Below, piece after piece: positions 17,877 through 26,927 of a stretch of 64,000 nt of DNA. Below the pieces are notes generated by a model, which was not told where the DNA came from, searched no databases, and was given only the letters and a program-made list of their open reading frames with translations. The translations under genes were made by a program, and so were the position numbers. The stretch comes from CAYUQT01 sp964596165 (GTDB lineage: Bacteria > Planctomycetota > Phycisphaerae > UBA1845 > JAFGLZ01). The stretch's first letter is position 1. Every line of letters starts with the position of its first letter. The stretch lies in NCBI GenBank assembly GCA_964596165.1, contig CAZQTW010000030.1, positions 1 through 64,000 on the forward strand, in the 5' to 3' direction.

Positions 17877-18455
17877 TCATTGACCGGTCTCGTGCATTCG
17901 CGCGGGGACCGGATGGGTGTTGTAAGTGCACGCGATCAGGTCTGTCAACCGTAGCGTGGATGGGGAGGGAGGCGCCACCCCGGAAATCCCCACAGAGCCG
18001 GCCCGCCCGCCTCCCTGGCACGGCCACGGGCCGTCCCGTAGCAGGGTGTCGGGCCGGTGGGCATAACAGAGCCGAGGTGCGCAAGCACCCGGACAGAGAC
18101 AGAGCCGTGTCGCGCGAGCGACCAGATGGGGTACGTGGGACCGATCGCCTGCGCGACACGCCTCGTATCGCCCGCGATGCCTCAGCGCACGTCGGATGCA
18201 GTTCATGGCGATGCCGGTCAGCCAGGCGAGCATCGGGCCTCGTCCGGGTTCGTATTGTTCGATGTGATCGAGTGCCATGACAAATGTCCCCTGGACCACC
18301 TCGGCGGCCATGTCGTGATCCTTGCCCACTCGGTAGAACGCGAAGGTGTAGATCGCATCAGCGTGGTTGAGGAACCAGCGTTCGATCGCGCCGGGTTGCC
18401 GACTCCGCAGCGATGGGACATCGACGTCCGGCATGTCGCCCGAATGCTCGCCCAT
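17877..18455 (-). pseudogene. ECF sigma factor remnant: region 2 intact, region 4 lost
   Basis: Reading from ATG at 18455, residues about 15-97 are a clear sigma-70 region 2 of planctomycete ECF type (ERWFLNHADAIYTFAFYRVG, AAEVVQGTFVMALDHI, LAWLTGIAMNCIRRALRHR). After that the open frame becomes Cys/Arg/Pro-rich sequence with no region 4 and no helix-turn-helix. An ECF factor without region 4 should not recognise -35 elements, so this is most likely a decayed gene. A true short region-2-only protein is less likely because the tail has no protein-like composition. Confidence 0.6.
17919..17948 (-). promoter_or_regulatory. Promoter of the DUF4091 gene
   Basis: On the minus strand a perfect TTGACA (17943-17948) is followed after 18 bp by TACAAC (17919-17924), placing a start site about 85-90 nt before the ATG at 17823. 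It lies inside the degenerate downstream part of the ECF sigma remnant. Confidence 0.5.
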
Positions 18456-18668
18456 GTCATCACTATATGTTTCCCGGCGCCCTCGGGGTTACGCGGAAAA
18501 CCGGATTTCTGGCCAGATTCTTCGCCATCCGGGTATTCTCGAGTGAGGAGCTGCCGACGCCGCTCTGGCTGAGTCCAAGTGACGACGGGAAAGACAGGAG
18601 CGCATCGCGTCGACCTACCCCTTGCGGCTACGGTAACGGCCCACCCAGTTGGCGTCAGATCGGCCTGG

Positions 18669-18815
18669 TCAGAAACTCGTCAATTCACGATGCCGTGGAA
18701 TCGTGCGCTGACGTGCGTGGTCGGCATGGTTCACGTAGCGGGAGTGCTTGGCCCCCTCGCAAACAAGCACGCAACCATGCGCCTCGATGTGTCTGATGAG
18801 GTCTCGCCGTTTCAA
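18669..18815 (-). CDS. hicA: HicA-like mRNA interferase toxin, C-terminally short
   Basis: A 48-aa frame starts at TTG (18815), overlapping the HicB stop by TTGA, so translation should be coupled. It carries the HicA core: KRRDLIRHIEAHG, then GAKHSRY with the catalytic His at residue 24, then IPRHREL. HicA toxins bind RNA with a dsRBD-like fold and cleave mRNA. Full-length relatives run about 10-15 residues further; here a TGA follows RHRELTSF, so the last helix is missing and activity is doubtful. Gene order is hicB-hicA. Confidence 0.6.
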   Translation of the reverse strand: MKRRDLIRHIEAHGCVLVCEGAKHSRYVNHADHARQRTIPRHRELTSF

Positions 18816-19015
18816 ACGCGGACCTTCTCTCGCCGAACGCTTGCTTTCGGCAATCCCTTCAGATCCACGGGCTGCCGCATCAACCGGATGGCATCCCGAA
18901 GGTTCACCCGGGCCTCCGCGAGCGCGTGTCCTTGCGTCAGGGCGCCCGGAACGTCCTCGCTCCACGCCACCCACCACTTGTCCCGCTTCAGATAGGTTGC
19001 CGTATAGCTCTTCAT
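18812..19015 (-). CDS. hicB: HicB-like antitoxin
   Basis: Product of 67 aa. The opening MKSYTATYLKRDKWWVAWSE followed by DVPGALTQGHALAEARVNLRDAI is the partial RNase-H fold of HicB antitoxins. It would bind HicA and block its RNA cleavage. The end is short and basic and shows no ribbon-helix-helix or HTH DNA-binding domain, so autoregulation may rely on another factor. It overlaps the toxin start by TTGA. Confidence 0.7.
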   Translation of the reverse strand: MKSYTATYLKRDKWWVAWSEDVPGALTQGHALAEARVNLRDAIRLMRQPVDLKGLPKASVRREKVRV

Positions 19016-19172
19016 AACCGTAGGATGCCGTTATCGAGACCTCAGGACAACCGCCCGCAGGTTGCCCCTGCGGCTTCTTCATGTGTTTTCTGCACCTCCC
19101 AGGGACGGTCACCCAGGCACGGCCTTCGGCCTTGCCGTGGCGGGCTGCGTGAGATCCCCGGGGTGCGTGCCG

Positions 19173-19202
19173 TTGCCGGTCGATCATGTCCCCCGATACA
19201 AT
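19173..19202 (+). promoter_or_regulatory. Probable alaS promoter
   Basis: TTGCCG (19173-19178) and TACAAT (19197-19202) are 18 bp apart, about 95 nt before the ATG at 19298. The pair lies between the divergent hicBA and alaS genes. I see no T-box-like leader. Confidence 0.4.
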
Positions 19203-19297
19203 GCCGAGTTCAAGAATCACCATCGGTGAGGGAATACCGTTGGCCGAAACGACAAGTCGTCCGGACCGGAGGCGGGACACTCCGGTTCGCGGCGCGG

Positions 19298-22039
19298 ATG
19301 ATCAGGCAGCGGAAGGACGCAGTCGCCTTGTTGAGCTCCAAAGAGATTCGTCAGCAGTTTCTGGATTTCTTTCGTCGAATGGAACACGCCGTCGTGCCGT
19401 CGGCGCCGGTCGTTCCGCAAGACGACCCGACGCTGATGTTCACCAACGCGGGGATGAACCAGTTCAAGGACGTCTTCCTCGGCACGGGTTCGCGGCCTTA
19501 TCGCCGGGCGGTCGACACGCAGAAGTGCATCCGCGTGAGCGGGAAGCACAATGACCTCGAGGAGGTCGGTCGCGACACGTATCACCACACGTTCTTCGAG
19601 ATGCTGGGCAATTGGTCGTTCGGCGACTACTTCAAGGCCGAGGCTATCGCCTGGGGCTGGGAGCTGCTCACTCAGGTCTGGAAGCTTCCGGCCGACCGGC
19701 TCTACGGCACGTATTTCGCCGGCGACCCGGAGCTCGGCCTCGAGCCCGACACCGAGGCGGCGGAACTCTGGAAGCAGATCACGGGGATTCCGGCGGAGCG
19801 GATTCTCGCGTTCGGAAAGAAGGACAATTTCTGGGAAATGGGCGAGGTCGGGCCGTGCGGGCCGTGCAGCGAAGTTCACATCGACTTGGGCGAAGGCGCC
19901 TGTGCGAGGAAGCACCGCGGGCCCTGCGGCGTGGGTGTCGAGGACGCCGGCGGCAAGTGCAGCCGGTTTTTCGAGCTGTGGAACTATGTTTTCATCCAGT
20001 TCAACCGCTCGGCCGACGGCACGCTGACGCCGCTGCCGGCCAAGCACGTCGACACCGGTATGGGCTTCGAGCGAATCTGCAGCGTCCTACAAAACGCCGG
20101 CAGCAACTACGACACCGATGTCTTCAGCCCCCTGTTGCAACACATCGCGCAGCTCACCGGCGCGACGTACACCCGCGCGCTCGACCGTGAGACCGACGTC
20201 GCCTTCCGCGTGGTGGCCGATCATGTGCGAATGCTGACCTTCTCGATTACCGACGGCGCCACGCCGAGCAACGAAGGCCGCGGCTATGTCCTGCGGCGCT
20301 TGCTGCGGCGGGCCGCGCGGTTCGGCCGACAGCAACTGGGCATGGACCGGCCGTTTATCTTTAAGCTCGTTCCGACGCTGGTCGACACGATGGGCGATGT
20401 CTTTCCGGAGCTAAAAGCGAATCCCAAGCGGGTCATGGACATCATCGCGGACGAGGAGGCCGGCTTCGGCCGGACGCTCGATCGCGGCATCCAGCTCTTC
20501 GATCAGGCCGCCCAACGCGCCAAGTCGGCGGGCACGGTCCTGAGCGGCGACGACGCCTTTAAGCTCAAGGACACCTACGGTTTCCCCTACGACCTGACGG
20601 TCCTGATGGCCGGTGAGCAGGGGCTGACCGTCGACGAGGCGAGGTTCCACGAACTCGAGGCGCAGGCGAAGGCGACCGCTCGGGCGTCGGCCAAGACCCA
20701 CGCCGTACTCGCATTCAACGGTCGGCTTCCGACCACCGACGACTCGTTCAAGTACGCCGGACGGACGCTGGCGGCCACGTTGGTCGGCTGGATCAAGGAG
20801 AACCAGCTCATCACGACGGGCGAGTTGACGGCCGGCGACGGCGAGGTGGCCCTGGTCCTCGACAAGACCTGCTTCTACGCGGAGGCGGGCGGACAGGTCG
20901 GCGACACGGGAACGGTCACCGGTCCGCGCGGCACCTTCGACGTCGACGACACGGAGAGGCTCGGCGACGGCATCGTGCACGTCGGCCACGTTGCCGACGG
21001 CAGCCTTCAGGCGGGCCAGACGGTGCATTTGGAGGTCGACGAGGCCCGCGACGACACCCGCCGGAACCACACGGCCACGCATTTGCTGCATTGGGCGCTC
21101 CGCCGCGTGTTGGGCGACCACGTCTTCCAGCGAGGCTCGATGGTCTCGCCCGACCGGCTGCGATTCGACTTCGATCATTCCAAGGCGGTCACGGCAGACG
21201 AGATCGTTCAGGTCGAGCGGCTGGTCAACGAACACGTCTATGCCGACCACGTCGTGGTCTGTCGCGAGATGCCCATCGACGAGGGCAAGAAGCTCGGGGC
21301 AATGGCGCTCTTCGGCGAGAAGTACGGGCAGACGGTCCGCGTGGTCAGCATCAATCCGCCGGACCCCAAGCACCTCGCCGGCGCGCTCAGCAACGAGTTC
21401 TGCGGCGGGACGCACCTGGACCGCACCGGCCAGATCGGCCTGTTCAAGGTCACCGGGGAGGAGGCCGCCGAGAAGGGTGTCCGGCGGATCTACGCGGTCA
21501 CCGGACGCGGTGCGATCGAGCACATCCAGGCACTCGAGAAGGACCTGCGGGCGGCGGCGGCGGTGCTGAGCGCCAGGCCGGAACACCTGGTCCAGCGGAT
21601 CACCGGCTTGCAGGACCAGATCAAGGACCTTCAGAAGCAGCTACGCCAAGGCGCGGCGGCCGACCTGAAGTCGGTTCGCCAGAAGCTGCTCGACGAGGCC
21701 AAGAGGATCGGCCGGACCTCGATCATTATCGGCGAGGTCCCCGAGGCGCCGGTCGAGCAACTCCGCGAACTGATCGACTTCCTCCGCGACAAGGCGGGCA
21801 GCGCGGCCGTCATGCTCGCGGCCGTGGGCCAAGGCGGCGCCATCTTGATTGGCGGCGTTTCGGACGATCTGATCAAGAGAGGCCTCAAGGCAGGCGACTG
21901 GATCAAGACGGTTGCGGGCGTCATGGGCGGCAGCGGCGGCGGCCGGCCGAACATGGCCCAAGGCAGCGGTAAGGATCCCGCGAAACTGCCCGATGCCCTG
22001 GCTCAAGCCAAGGCCTGGCTCGAGGGCAAGCTCGGCTGA
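19298..22039 (+). CDS. alaS: Alanyl-tRNA synthetase
   Basis: Charges tRNA-Ala with alanine in the cytoplasm. ATG at 19298 gives 913 aa; a TTG at 19331, about 12 nt after GGAAGGA, would begin at the usual family N-terminus (LSSKEIRQQFLDFF) and is a real alternative. The class II core is complete: RVSGKHNDLEEVGRDTYHHT, FFEMLGNWSFGDYFK and MGFERICSVLQ. The editing domain has the HxxxH motif HTATHLLH near residue 590 and the zinc-site CGGTHL near 700. The C-terminal C-Ala/DHHA1 domain ends with a Gly-rich GGSGGGRPNMAQG. Length and domains are normal, so this is a functional housekeeping gene. The frame is open upstream to 18926 but that part overlaps hicB and is not coding. Confidence 0.95.
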   Translation: MIRQRKDAVALLSSKEIRQQFLDFFRRMEHAVVPSAPVVPQDDPTLMFTNAGMNQFKDVFLGTGSRPYRRAVDTQKCIRVSGKHNDLEEVGRDTYHHTFFEMLGNWSFGDYFKAEAIAWGWELLTQVWKLPADRLYGTYFAGDPELGLEPDTEAAELWKQITGIPAERILAFGKKDNFWEMGEVGPCGPCSEVHIDLGEGACARKHRGPCGVGVEDAGGKCSRFFELWNYVFIQFNRSADGTLTPLPAKHVDTGMGFERICSVLQNAGSNYDTDVFSPLLQHIAQLTGATYTRALDRETDVAFRVVADHVRMLTFSITDGATPSNEGRGYVLRRLLRRAARFGRQQLGMDRPFIFKLVPTLVDTMGDVFPELKANPKRVMDIIADEEAGFGRTLDRGIQLFDQAAQRAKSAGTVLSGDDAFKLKDTYGFPYDLTVLMAGEQGLTVDEARFHELEAQAKATARASAKTHAVLAFNGRLPTTDDSFKYAGRTLAATLVGWIKENQLITTGELTAGDGEVALVLDKTCFYAEAGGQVGDTGTVTGPRGTFDVDDTERLGDGIVHVGHVADGSLQAGQTVHLEVDEARDDTRRNHTATHLLHWALRRVLGDHVFQRGSMVSPDRLRFDFDHSKAVTADEIVQVERLVNEHVYADHVVVCREMPIDEGKKLGAMALFGEKYGQTVRVVSINPPDPKHLAGALSNEFCGGTHLDRTGQIGLFKVTGEEAAEKGVRRIYAVTGRGAIEHIQALEKDLRAAAAVLSARPEHLVQRITGLQDQIKDLQKQLRQGAAADLKSVRQKLLDEAKRIGRTSIIIGEVPEAPVEQLRELIDFLRDKAGSAAVMLAAVGQGGAILIGGVSDDLIKRGLKAGDWIKTVAGVMGGSGGGRPNMAQGSGKDPAKLPDALAQAKAWLEGKLG

Positions 22040-22118
22040 GCAGTCAATCCCCGCTCGCCCTGTTCGTAATAGCCTTGGACTGCGTGAGCGATCGCTCCCG
22101 GCAATAGAGGGTCAACAC

Positions 22119-22931
22119 ATGCAACGCTTCTTTGTTCCGGTCATCCCGTTGGGGTTGACGTGGCTCTCCGGATGCGCGTCCACAGGCGCCCTGCACGATG
22201 CGTCCGGCGGGCACGGCATCGTCTATTATCTCGACGGCGCAGGCGGCGGTGGTCTGGTCACCAACTGGGGGCGGGGCGTCAAACGCGGGCTCGACGAGGC
22301 GGGCTACACAGGTGATTTTCGCACCTTTCGGTGGGAGACCGGCCTCGGCGTCGTGGTCGATCAGGAAGAGAGTGTTCGCTATAAGAAGGATAAGGCGGCC
22401 GCATTGGCGGCGAAGATTCGCCAGGACCGCCAGGCCAACCCCCATTCGCCGATCCATCTGATTGGCCTGTCGGCGGGCTCGGCCGTAGTCGTCTATACGC
22501 TGGAGGCACTCGCGGGCGACTGCTCCGTCGACACGGTTGTCCTTCTGGGAGCCTCTCTCGCCGCGGACTACGATCTGACGGCAGCGTTGCGCCACGTGAA
22601 GGGAGAGCTGTACGTCTTCACGTCGGATCACGACGAGGTGCTCCGAATGTTGGTGCCGGTTACCGGTTCGGCCGATCGCCGGTACGTGGGCGCCGACCTG
22701 GCGGGCCTTCGGGGATTCCACATGCCGCCGGGCGCGAGCGCCGAGACGCGACGGCTTTACGCCAAGGTCACAAACATCGCCTGGGAGCACGAATTCGCCA
22801 AAGACGGCGACCTGGGCGGGCACACCGGCGCAACGCGCCCTCGGTTCGTCCAACACTACATCGCCCCGCTGCTGATTCCCGAGGGGCCGCGATTCATGCG
22901 GGTCAGGACGCTCACATCGTATCCGTCGTGA
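22119..22931 (+). CDS. Lipoprotein alpha/beta hydrolase-like
   Basis: Product of 270 aa starting 79 bp after alaS, with AGAGGG before the ATG. The N-terminus has a lipobox (LSGC, Cys19), so it should be lipidated and membrane-attached. A nucleophile elbow GLSAGS (Ser118) follows HSPIHLI, as in serine hydrolases, and a TSDHDEV segment could supply the acid. A late His is less clear (WEHEF, GGHTGATRP). No substrate can be inferred. It may be co-transcribed with alaS but no functional link is evident. Confidence 0.6.
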   Translation: MQRFFVPVIPLGLTWLSGCASTGALHDASGGHGIVYYLDGAGGGGLVTNWGRGVKRGLDEAGYTGDFRTFRWETGLGVVVDQEESVRYKKDKAAALAAKIRQDRQANPHSPIHLIGLSAGSAVVVYTLEALAGDCSVDTVVLLGASLAADYDLTAALRHVKGELYVFTSDHDEVLRMLVPVTGSADRRYVGADLAGLRGFHMPPGASAETRRLYAKVTNIAWEHEFAKDGDLGGHTGATRPRFVQHYIAPLLIPEGPRFMRVRTLTSYPS

Positions 22932-22957
22932 TCGGCCCCAACCGTTACGGCCTGCGG

Positions 22958-23011
22958 GGTAAGGCCCACCGCGACACGTGTGTCGAGTCAGACGACGTCC
23001 CGGGCCTTACC
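22958..23011. terminator. Bidirectional hairpin between convergent genes
   Basis: GGTAAGGCCC (22958-22967) is perfectly inverted as GGGCCTTACC (23002-23011), enclosing the palindrome CGACACGTGTGTCG. The right arm includes the stop codon of the GH116 gene. It sits exactly between two converging stops and probably terminates both transcripts. Confidence 0.6.
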
Positions 23012-26000
23012 ATGTAAGGCTTACTTCTATCATCTTGCCCGTTTGAACCACGACCGGCGCGTTCAATCGAATGCGAACGGTATTGCCCGACGGCGTCATC
23101 ATGGCCTCGACGCTCTTCACACCGAGCGTCACGGTCACCTGGATCGCCTTGGCCTCCGGCGGCAATTCAAAGACCAACTCCTTGAGCCTCAGTCGGCCGC
23201 CGTGCAGCTCGATGCGCTCGATCTGCTTGCCCGCGGCGCGCGTCTGAGTGAAGAGGCCCCACCCTTCGGCGGCAGTGAAGAACGAGCAGTGATCCTCCGG
23301 CCGCCAGATCGGCCTGAACCCGATCACGCCGGCCGGACCGTCGTAGAGGAATCCTTGGCAGGCCAACAGCATCGACCAGATGCTCATCGGGCGGGCGTAG
23401 AACTTGCCGCACTCGTCGTCGCAGAAGGGGTTGCCGCTCCGCCCCCACGAGGCCGTGTCGCCGGGCGTCAGGCCGGTCCGCAAGCGACCGTCGTACCGAT
23501 CGTACGCGGCGCGGACGACCGCCAGGCCTTCCTTGAGAAGGCCGGCGTAGACCATCATCGCGGCCGCCGAGTACTCGAAGCCGGACATGACCTCGTCCGC
23601 GTACAGGATATGCTTGGGCGGTCGATCATCCTTGGGCCAAGTGATCATCTGCATGCCCGGGTCTTCGTCGGCCACGAACTTGCGCGGAATCTGCTGGATG
23701 CCGACAAAATCCAACTGGAGGTTGTACCGGAACAGCGATCCCATTGCGGTTCGCACGCGATCGGGTGGGTAGAGCCAGCCGAGGTCGAGCTGATGCGCCC
23801 ACCACTGGCCGAGAACCTGGTCGATATGGCAGCCGTTGCCGTAATCCTGCTGGGGTACGGGATCGGCAATCTGAATATAGTACTCGCCGTTGAACAGCGT
23901 CTCATCCTGCTTCTTGGCGCCGGCCATACGGATGCGGGCATAGCGTTGGGCGACATCGTCGTTCTGCAACAGGGCCATCTTTTCGCACGCCGCCAGAGCG
24001 GCCAGATACATCGTGCCGAGCCACGACGTGCTGCCGCCGAGGTTGCCGTCGAGCGTGTTCCACTGCGGACCGGCCAGAATGCCGTCCTCATCCTTGTCCC
24101 ACGTGGTGATCGTGTAGTCCATCGCCCTCTTGATGTTGGGCCAGTGGCGCGACAGCCATGCGCCGTCGGGGCTGCACAGATGCTCGCGATAGGCTCCCAG
24201 GATGTCGCCGCACTGCCCGTCGAACGCGGGGTGGCTCGCGGGCTGACGATGCGGAATGCCCCCGTCCGGCGCCTGGAAGCGGAACGCCTGTTCGCGCATA
24301 ATCCGCCCCAGTTCGGGGAAGAGCCTGGCGTGCGACTGGGCGTACTGCCAGACATGATTGCAGTTGCCATGACAGCAACCGCCGTTGCAGCCGCACCCCT
24401 CCCACCCGCCGAAATAGCCGCTGCGAGTCCAGAAGCAGGTCTGGCTGCGAAGGACCACGAGCTGTGAGCCGATTCGATCGATCAGCCAGCGCGGCAGGTT
24501 GGAGGCATAAAGCGTATCGTGGTAGGCCCGCGTCAGCGACGTGAGATCATCAAGCCGGGAGACTACCTCGTGGGCGACATCGAGCGCGTCCGACCACACG
24601 TTCGCATACATGTTGCCGCGACCGCCCCAGGCCTCATGCCCGTGGGCGCCGTTCGGAAAGTGCCACGTTAGGACGAATGCAACCGTCCGCTCGGCACTCG
24701 GCTCGAGCACGAAAGAAGAAGCTAGCGCGCCATCGACCGTTTGCCCGGCCGGTGAGGGTCCGGCCTCCGCCGCCCCGGAAAGCGTGCCGTCCGGCGTCAG
24801 ATCGCCGAGGAGTGCATCCAACGTATCCCACGAGGTCGTCGCCGAGGCCTTGGGGTCCAGGACGCAAAGGGTCATGTCGCCGAACGTAGCCGCGGTCTTG
24901 GGCTTGTCGGTCGTCATGTGCAGGATCGTCGCGTCGGCCGAGCGGCGGATTCGATTGCGGTTCGTGCCGTAGTCGGCGCACGTCCGCCCTGTGATCTCCG
25001 CCTTGCCCGCGAATCCGACCGCGTTCTGCTGCGTGGCCAGCAGACTGACTTCGACCGGCTTCTGAGTTGGGTTCGCCACCGTCACGTTGTGGATCGCGCA
25101 TGGAATGGCGGAATCGCGGACCACCAGCGGAACCAGCGGGTTGAACACCTCCATGCGAACCCGCAGGGGGAGCGCCGGGTCCTGGAACTCGAACCACCCG
25201 AAGGGATACTCGGCGCGCAAGGTGAGCTCCTTCATCGGCGCGAACGGTCCGACGGGCGCCGTCTGAAGGGCGCGAACCATAGGCGCGCCGTCCGCCGGCT
25301 TCAGTCGAATCGCGAAGAAGCTGTCCGGCATCGAGGCCTGGCTGAGGTTGTTGAAGATCTGCCACACCGGACGTGCGGCGGCACCGTCGATCTGGATCGA
25401 GCCCGTGCCGATGCCGCCGACGGGCAAGCGGACGGCCTCCAGGTTCTTGCCGCTATAGACCCGCGGTTCGCCCCGTGCGAGCAGCCGCTCGTCGGTCATG
25501 AACGACGCCAGCCGCTCCTTCATCTTGGCCTCGCGTTCGGCGCGGCGCTTGGCCGCTTCGGCGGCGATCTGTTCGCGGGTGATCCGAGGCTTTGCGCCCA
25601 TGAGATCCATGTGCCGTTCGACGTCAGAGACGGACAGCACACGCGAGTAGATCGCAACCTCATCGACCGAACCTTCGAAGTGCTCGGCCCCTTCGGCGGT
25701 CGACGAACCTACGCTCAACGGAAAGCCCCGGGCGTCGAAAGAGAAACCGGCCACCGGGCCCATGGCCTTGCATTCCAGACCGTCGAGGTAGAGCTTGAGG
25801 TCGTCACCCCGGCAGGTTACGACGAGGTAATACCACGTGCCGGCCTTGATCGGGCGGGGAGGCGCGAAGGTCACCACCTGTTTGCCGTTCCAGAAGGCCA
25901 TGCAGGAGTAGTCGCCCCAGATGTGAACGCTGAACCGGGTTTCGGGCGAACTCTTGCGCTTGGCTATGATGCAGGGGTTGTACCCGGGGTTACGGGCGAA

Positions 26001-26321
26001 TGTCGGCTTGAACCAGAGCTCAATGCCGGCGACGGGCAGATCGAGTTGCGGCGCCGGACCCATCGTGACGAATCGCTTCTGGGCCAGGACCACGGCCTTG
26101 CCGCCGCGAGGGCCGTCTTCAAAGACGGCCGGAGCGCCACATGGCCTGCCGGGGGCCATGCCCTTGGCGTCGCGGCAGTCACCGTCGAATGGCCAGTAGG
26201 CCACAAGATTCGGATCGGACGACACGAGCCGGGCGTATTCCGCAACACCCTTCTCGGCCGCCGGCGCGATTGCGGCCGACGCCAGAACCATTGCGAACAG
26301 AAATAGTGGAACACGGTTCAT
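23007..26321 (-). CDS. Secreted LamG-GH116 glycosidase (GBA2/DUF608 type)
   Basis: ATG at 26321 is used because GGGAGAG and the signal peptide MNRVPLFLFAMVLASAAIA fit; 72 upstream codons are unsupported. The product is 1104 aa. Residues about 35-235 are a LamG/concanavalin domain (VAYWPFDGDCRDAKG, GTWYYLVVTCRGDDLKLYLD), then a charged helical linker. From about 290 the GH116 N-domain starts with VRLPVGGIGTGSIQIDG, and the (alpha/alpha)6 catalytic part spans about 600-1010 (GCNGGCCHGNCNHVWQYAQS, DEDGILAGPQWNTLDG, NGEYYIQ). GH116 includes beta-glucosidases, beta-xylosidases and glucosylceramidases that retain configuration with a Glu nucleophile and Asp acid. The LamG domain probably adds carbohydrate binding. 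The gene ends in the shared hairpin with its convergent neighbour. Confidence 0.8.
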   Translation of the reverse strand: MNRVPLFLFAMVLASAAIAPAAEKGVAEYARLVSSDPNLVAYWPFDGDCRDAKGMAPGRPCGAPAVFEDGPRGGKAVVLAQKRFVTMGPAPQLDLPVAGIELWFKPTFARNPGYNPCIIAKRKSSPETRFSVHIWGDYSCMAFWNGKQVVTFAPPRPIKAGTWYYLVVTCRGDDLKLYLDGLECKAMGPVAGFSFDARGFPLSVGSSTAEGAEHFEGSVDEVAIYSRVLSVSDVERHMDLMGAKPRITREQIAAEAAKRRAEREAKMKERLASFMTDERLLARGEPRVYSGKNLEAVRLPVGGIGTGSIQIDGAAARPVWQIFNNLSQASMPDSFFAIRLKPADGAPMVRALQTAPVGPFAPMKELTLRAEYPFGWFEFQDPALPLRVRMEVFNPLVPLVVRDSAIPCAIHNVTVANPTQKPVEVSLLATQQNAVGFAGKAEITGRTCADYGTNRNRIRRSADATILHMTTDKPKTAATFGDMTLCVLDPKASATTSWDTLDALLGDLTPDGTLSGAAEAGPSPAGQTVDGALASSFVLEPSAERTVAFVLTWHFPNGAHGHEAWGGRGNMYANVWSDALDVAHEVVSRLDDLTSLTRAYHDTLYASNLPRWLIDRIGSQLVVLRSQTCFWTRSGYFGGWEGCGCNGGCCHGNCNHVWQYAQSHARLFPELGRIMREQAFRFQAPDGGIPHRQPASHPAFDGQCGDILGAYREHLCSPDGAWLSRHWPNIKRAMDYTITTWDKDEDGILAGPQWNTLDGNLGGSTSWLGTMYLAALAACEKMALLQNDDVAQRYARIRMAGAKKQDETLFNGEYYIQIADPVPQQDYGNGCHIDQVLGQWWAHQLDLGWLYPPDRVRTAMGSLFRYNLQLDFVGIQQIPRKFVADEDPGMQMITWPKDDRPPKHILYADEVMSGFEYSAAAMMVYAGLLKEGLAVVRAAYDRYDGRLRTGLTPGDTASWGRSGNPFCDDECGKFYARPMSIWSMLLACQGFLYDGPAGVIGFRPIWRPEDHCSFFTAAEGWGLFTQTRAAGKQIERIELHGGRLRLKELVFELPPEAKAIQVTVTLGVKSVEAMMTPSGNTVRIRLNAPVVVQTGKMIEVSLTW

Positions 26322-26629
26322 GATTGCGCTCTCCCAAAGGATGCGGGCCGATTGTTCGGCAGGCAGTGGCACAAATTGTACTTGCGTCCGCCGGCCTTCG
26401 GCTACGGGGAACCATCGTCGGACCGGGGAGTGAAACGGCCCCGAAGGGGCCCGACAAGAGCAGCCGGGAGCACGCCAAGCGACGCCCCCGGGATGCGTGA
26501 ACCCCCAAATCTTCCAAGCCCTGAAAGGGCGCGACATGGAACAGATGATCGTATCCTAGTTGCACCCCTTTAAGGCGGGCAACCAGTCGCTGATGGCGCG
26601 ACGAATTGCCACCCGGGAGCAGACGTGTT

Positions 26630-26927
26630 GTCAGGCCCGAGTGGGCGCACGAAAATAATCAGGACGATTCGTCCCTAGCGTGCGTTGTCAGGCCCGAAGG
26701 GCCGCATGAGAACAATCGGGATCATTCGTCCCTGNNNNNNNNNNNNNNNNNNNNNNNNNNNNNNNNNNNNNNNNNNNNNNNNNNNNNNNNNNNNNNNNNN
26801 NNNNNNNNNNNNNNNNNNNNNNNNNNNNNNNNNNGAGAACAATCGGGATCATTCGTCCCTGGCGTGCGTTGTCAGGCCCGAAGGGCCGCGAGAGAATAGC
26901 CGGGGGCGCAGCCCCCGGAAAGCGTGA
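26630..26927. repeat. 57-bp tandem repeat interrupted by scaffold gap
   Basis: The unit begins GTCAGGCCCGA at 26630, again at 26687 (57 bp later), and again at 26871 after the gap. GAGAACAATCGGGATCATTC continuing into CGTCCCTG is present on both sides of the Ns. The missing sequence is therefore most likely more copies of the same unit. Confidence 0.75.
26735..26834. other. Scaffold gap of 100 Ns
   Basis: Exactly 100 ambiguous bases, the conventional placeholder for a gap of unknown size. It falls inside the tandem repeat, which explains why assembly broke here. True length is unknown. Confidence 0.98.

Noticed and set aside
18926..19297. N-terminal extension of alanyl-tRNA synthetase by 124 residues
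   Set aside because: It overlaps hicB on the other strand and precedes the promoter-like site; family similarity begins only near 19331.
26630..26927. 57-bp tandem units considered as a CRISPR array
   Set aside because: There are no unique spacers; whole units repeat, and they carry REP-like palindromes next to a RAYT gene.
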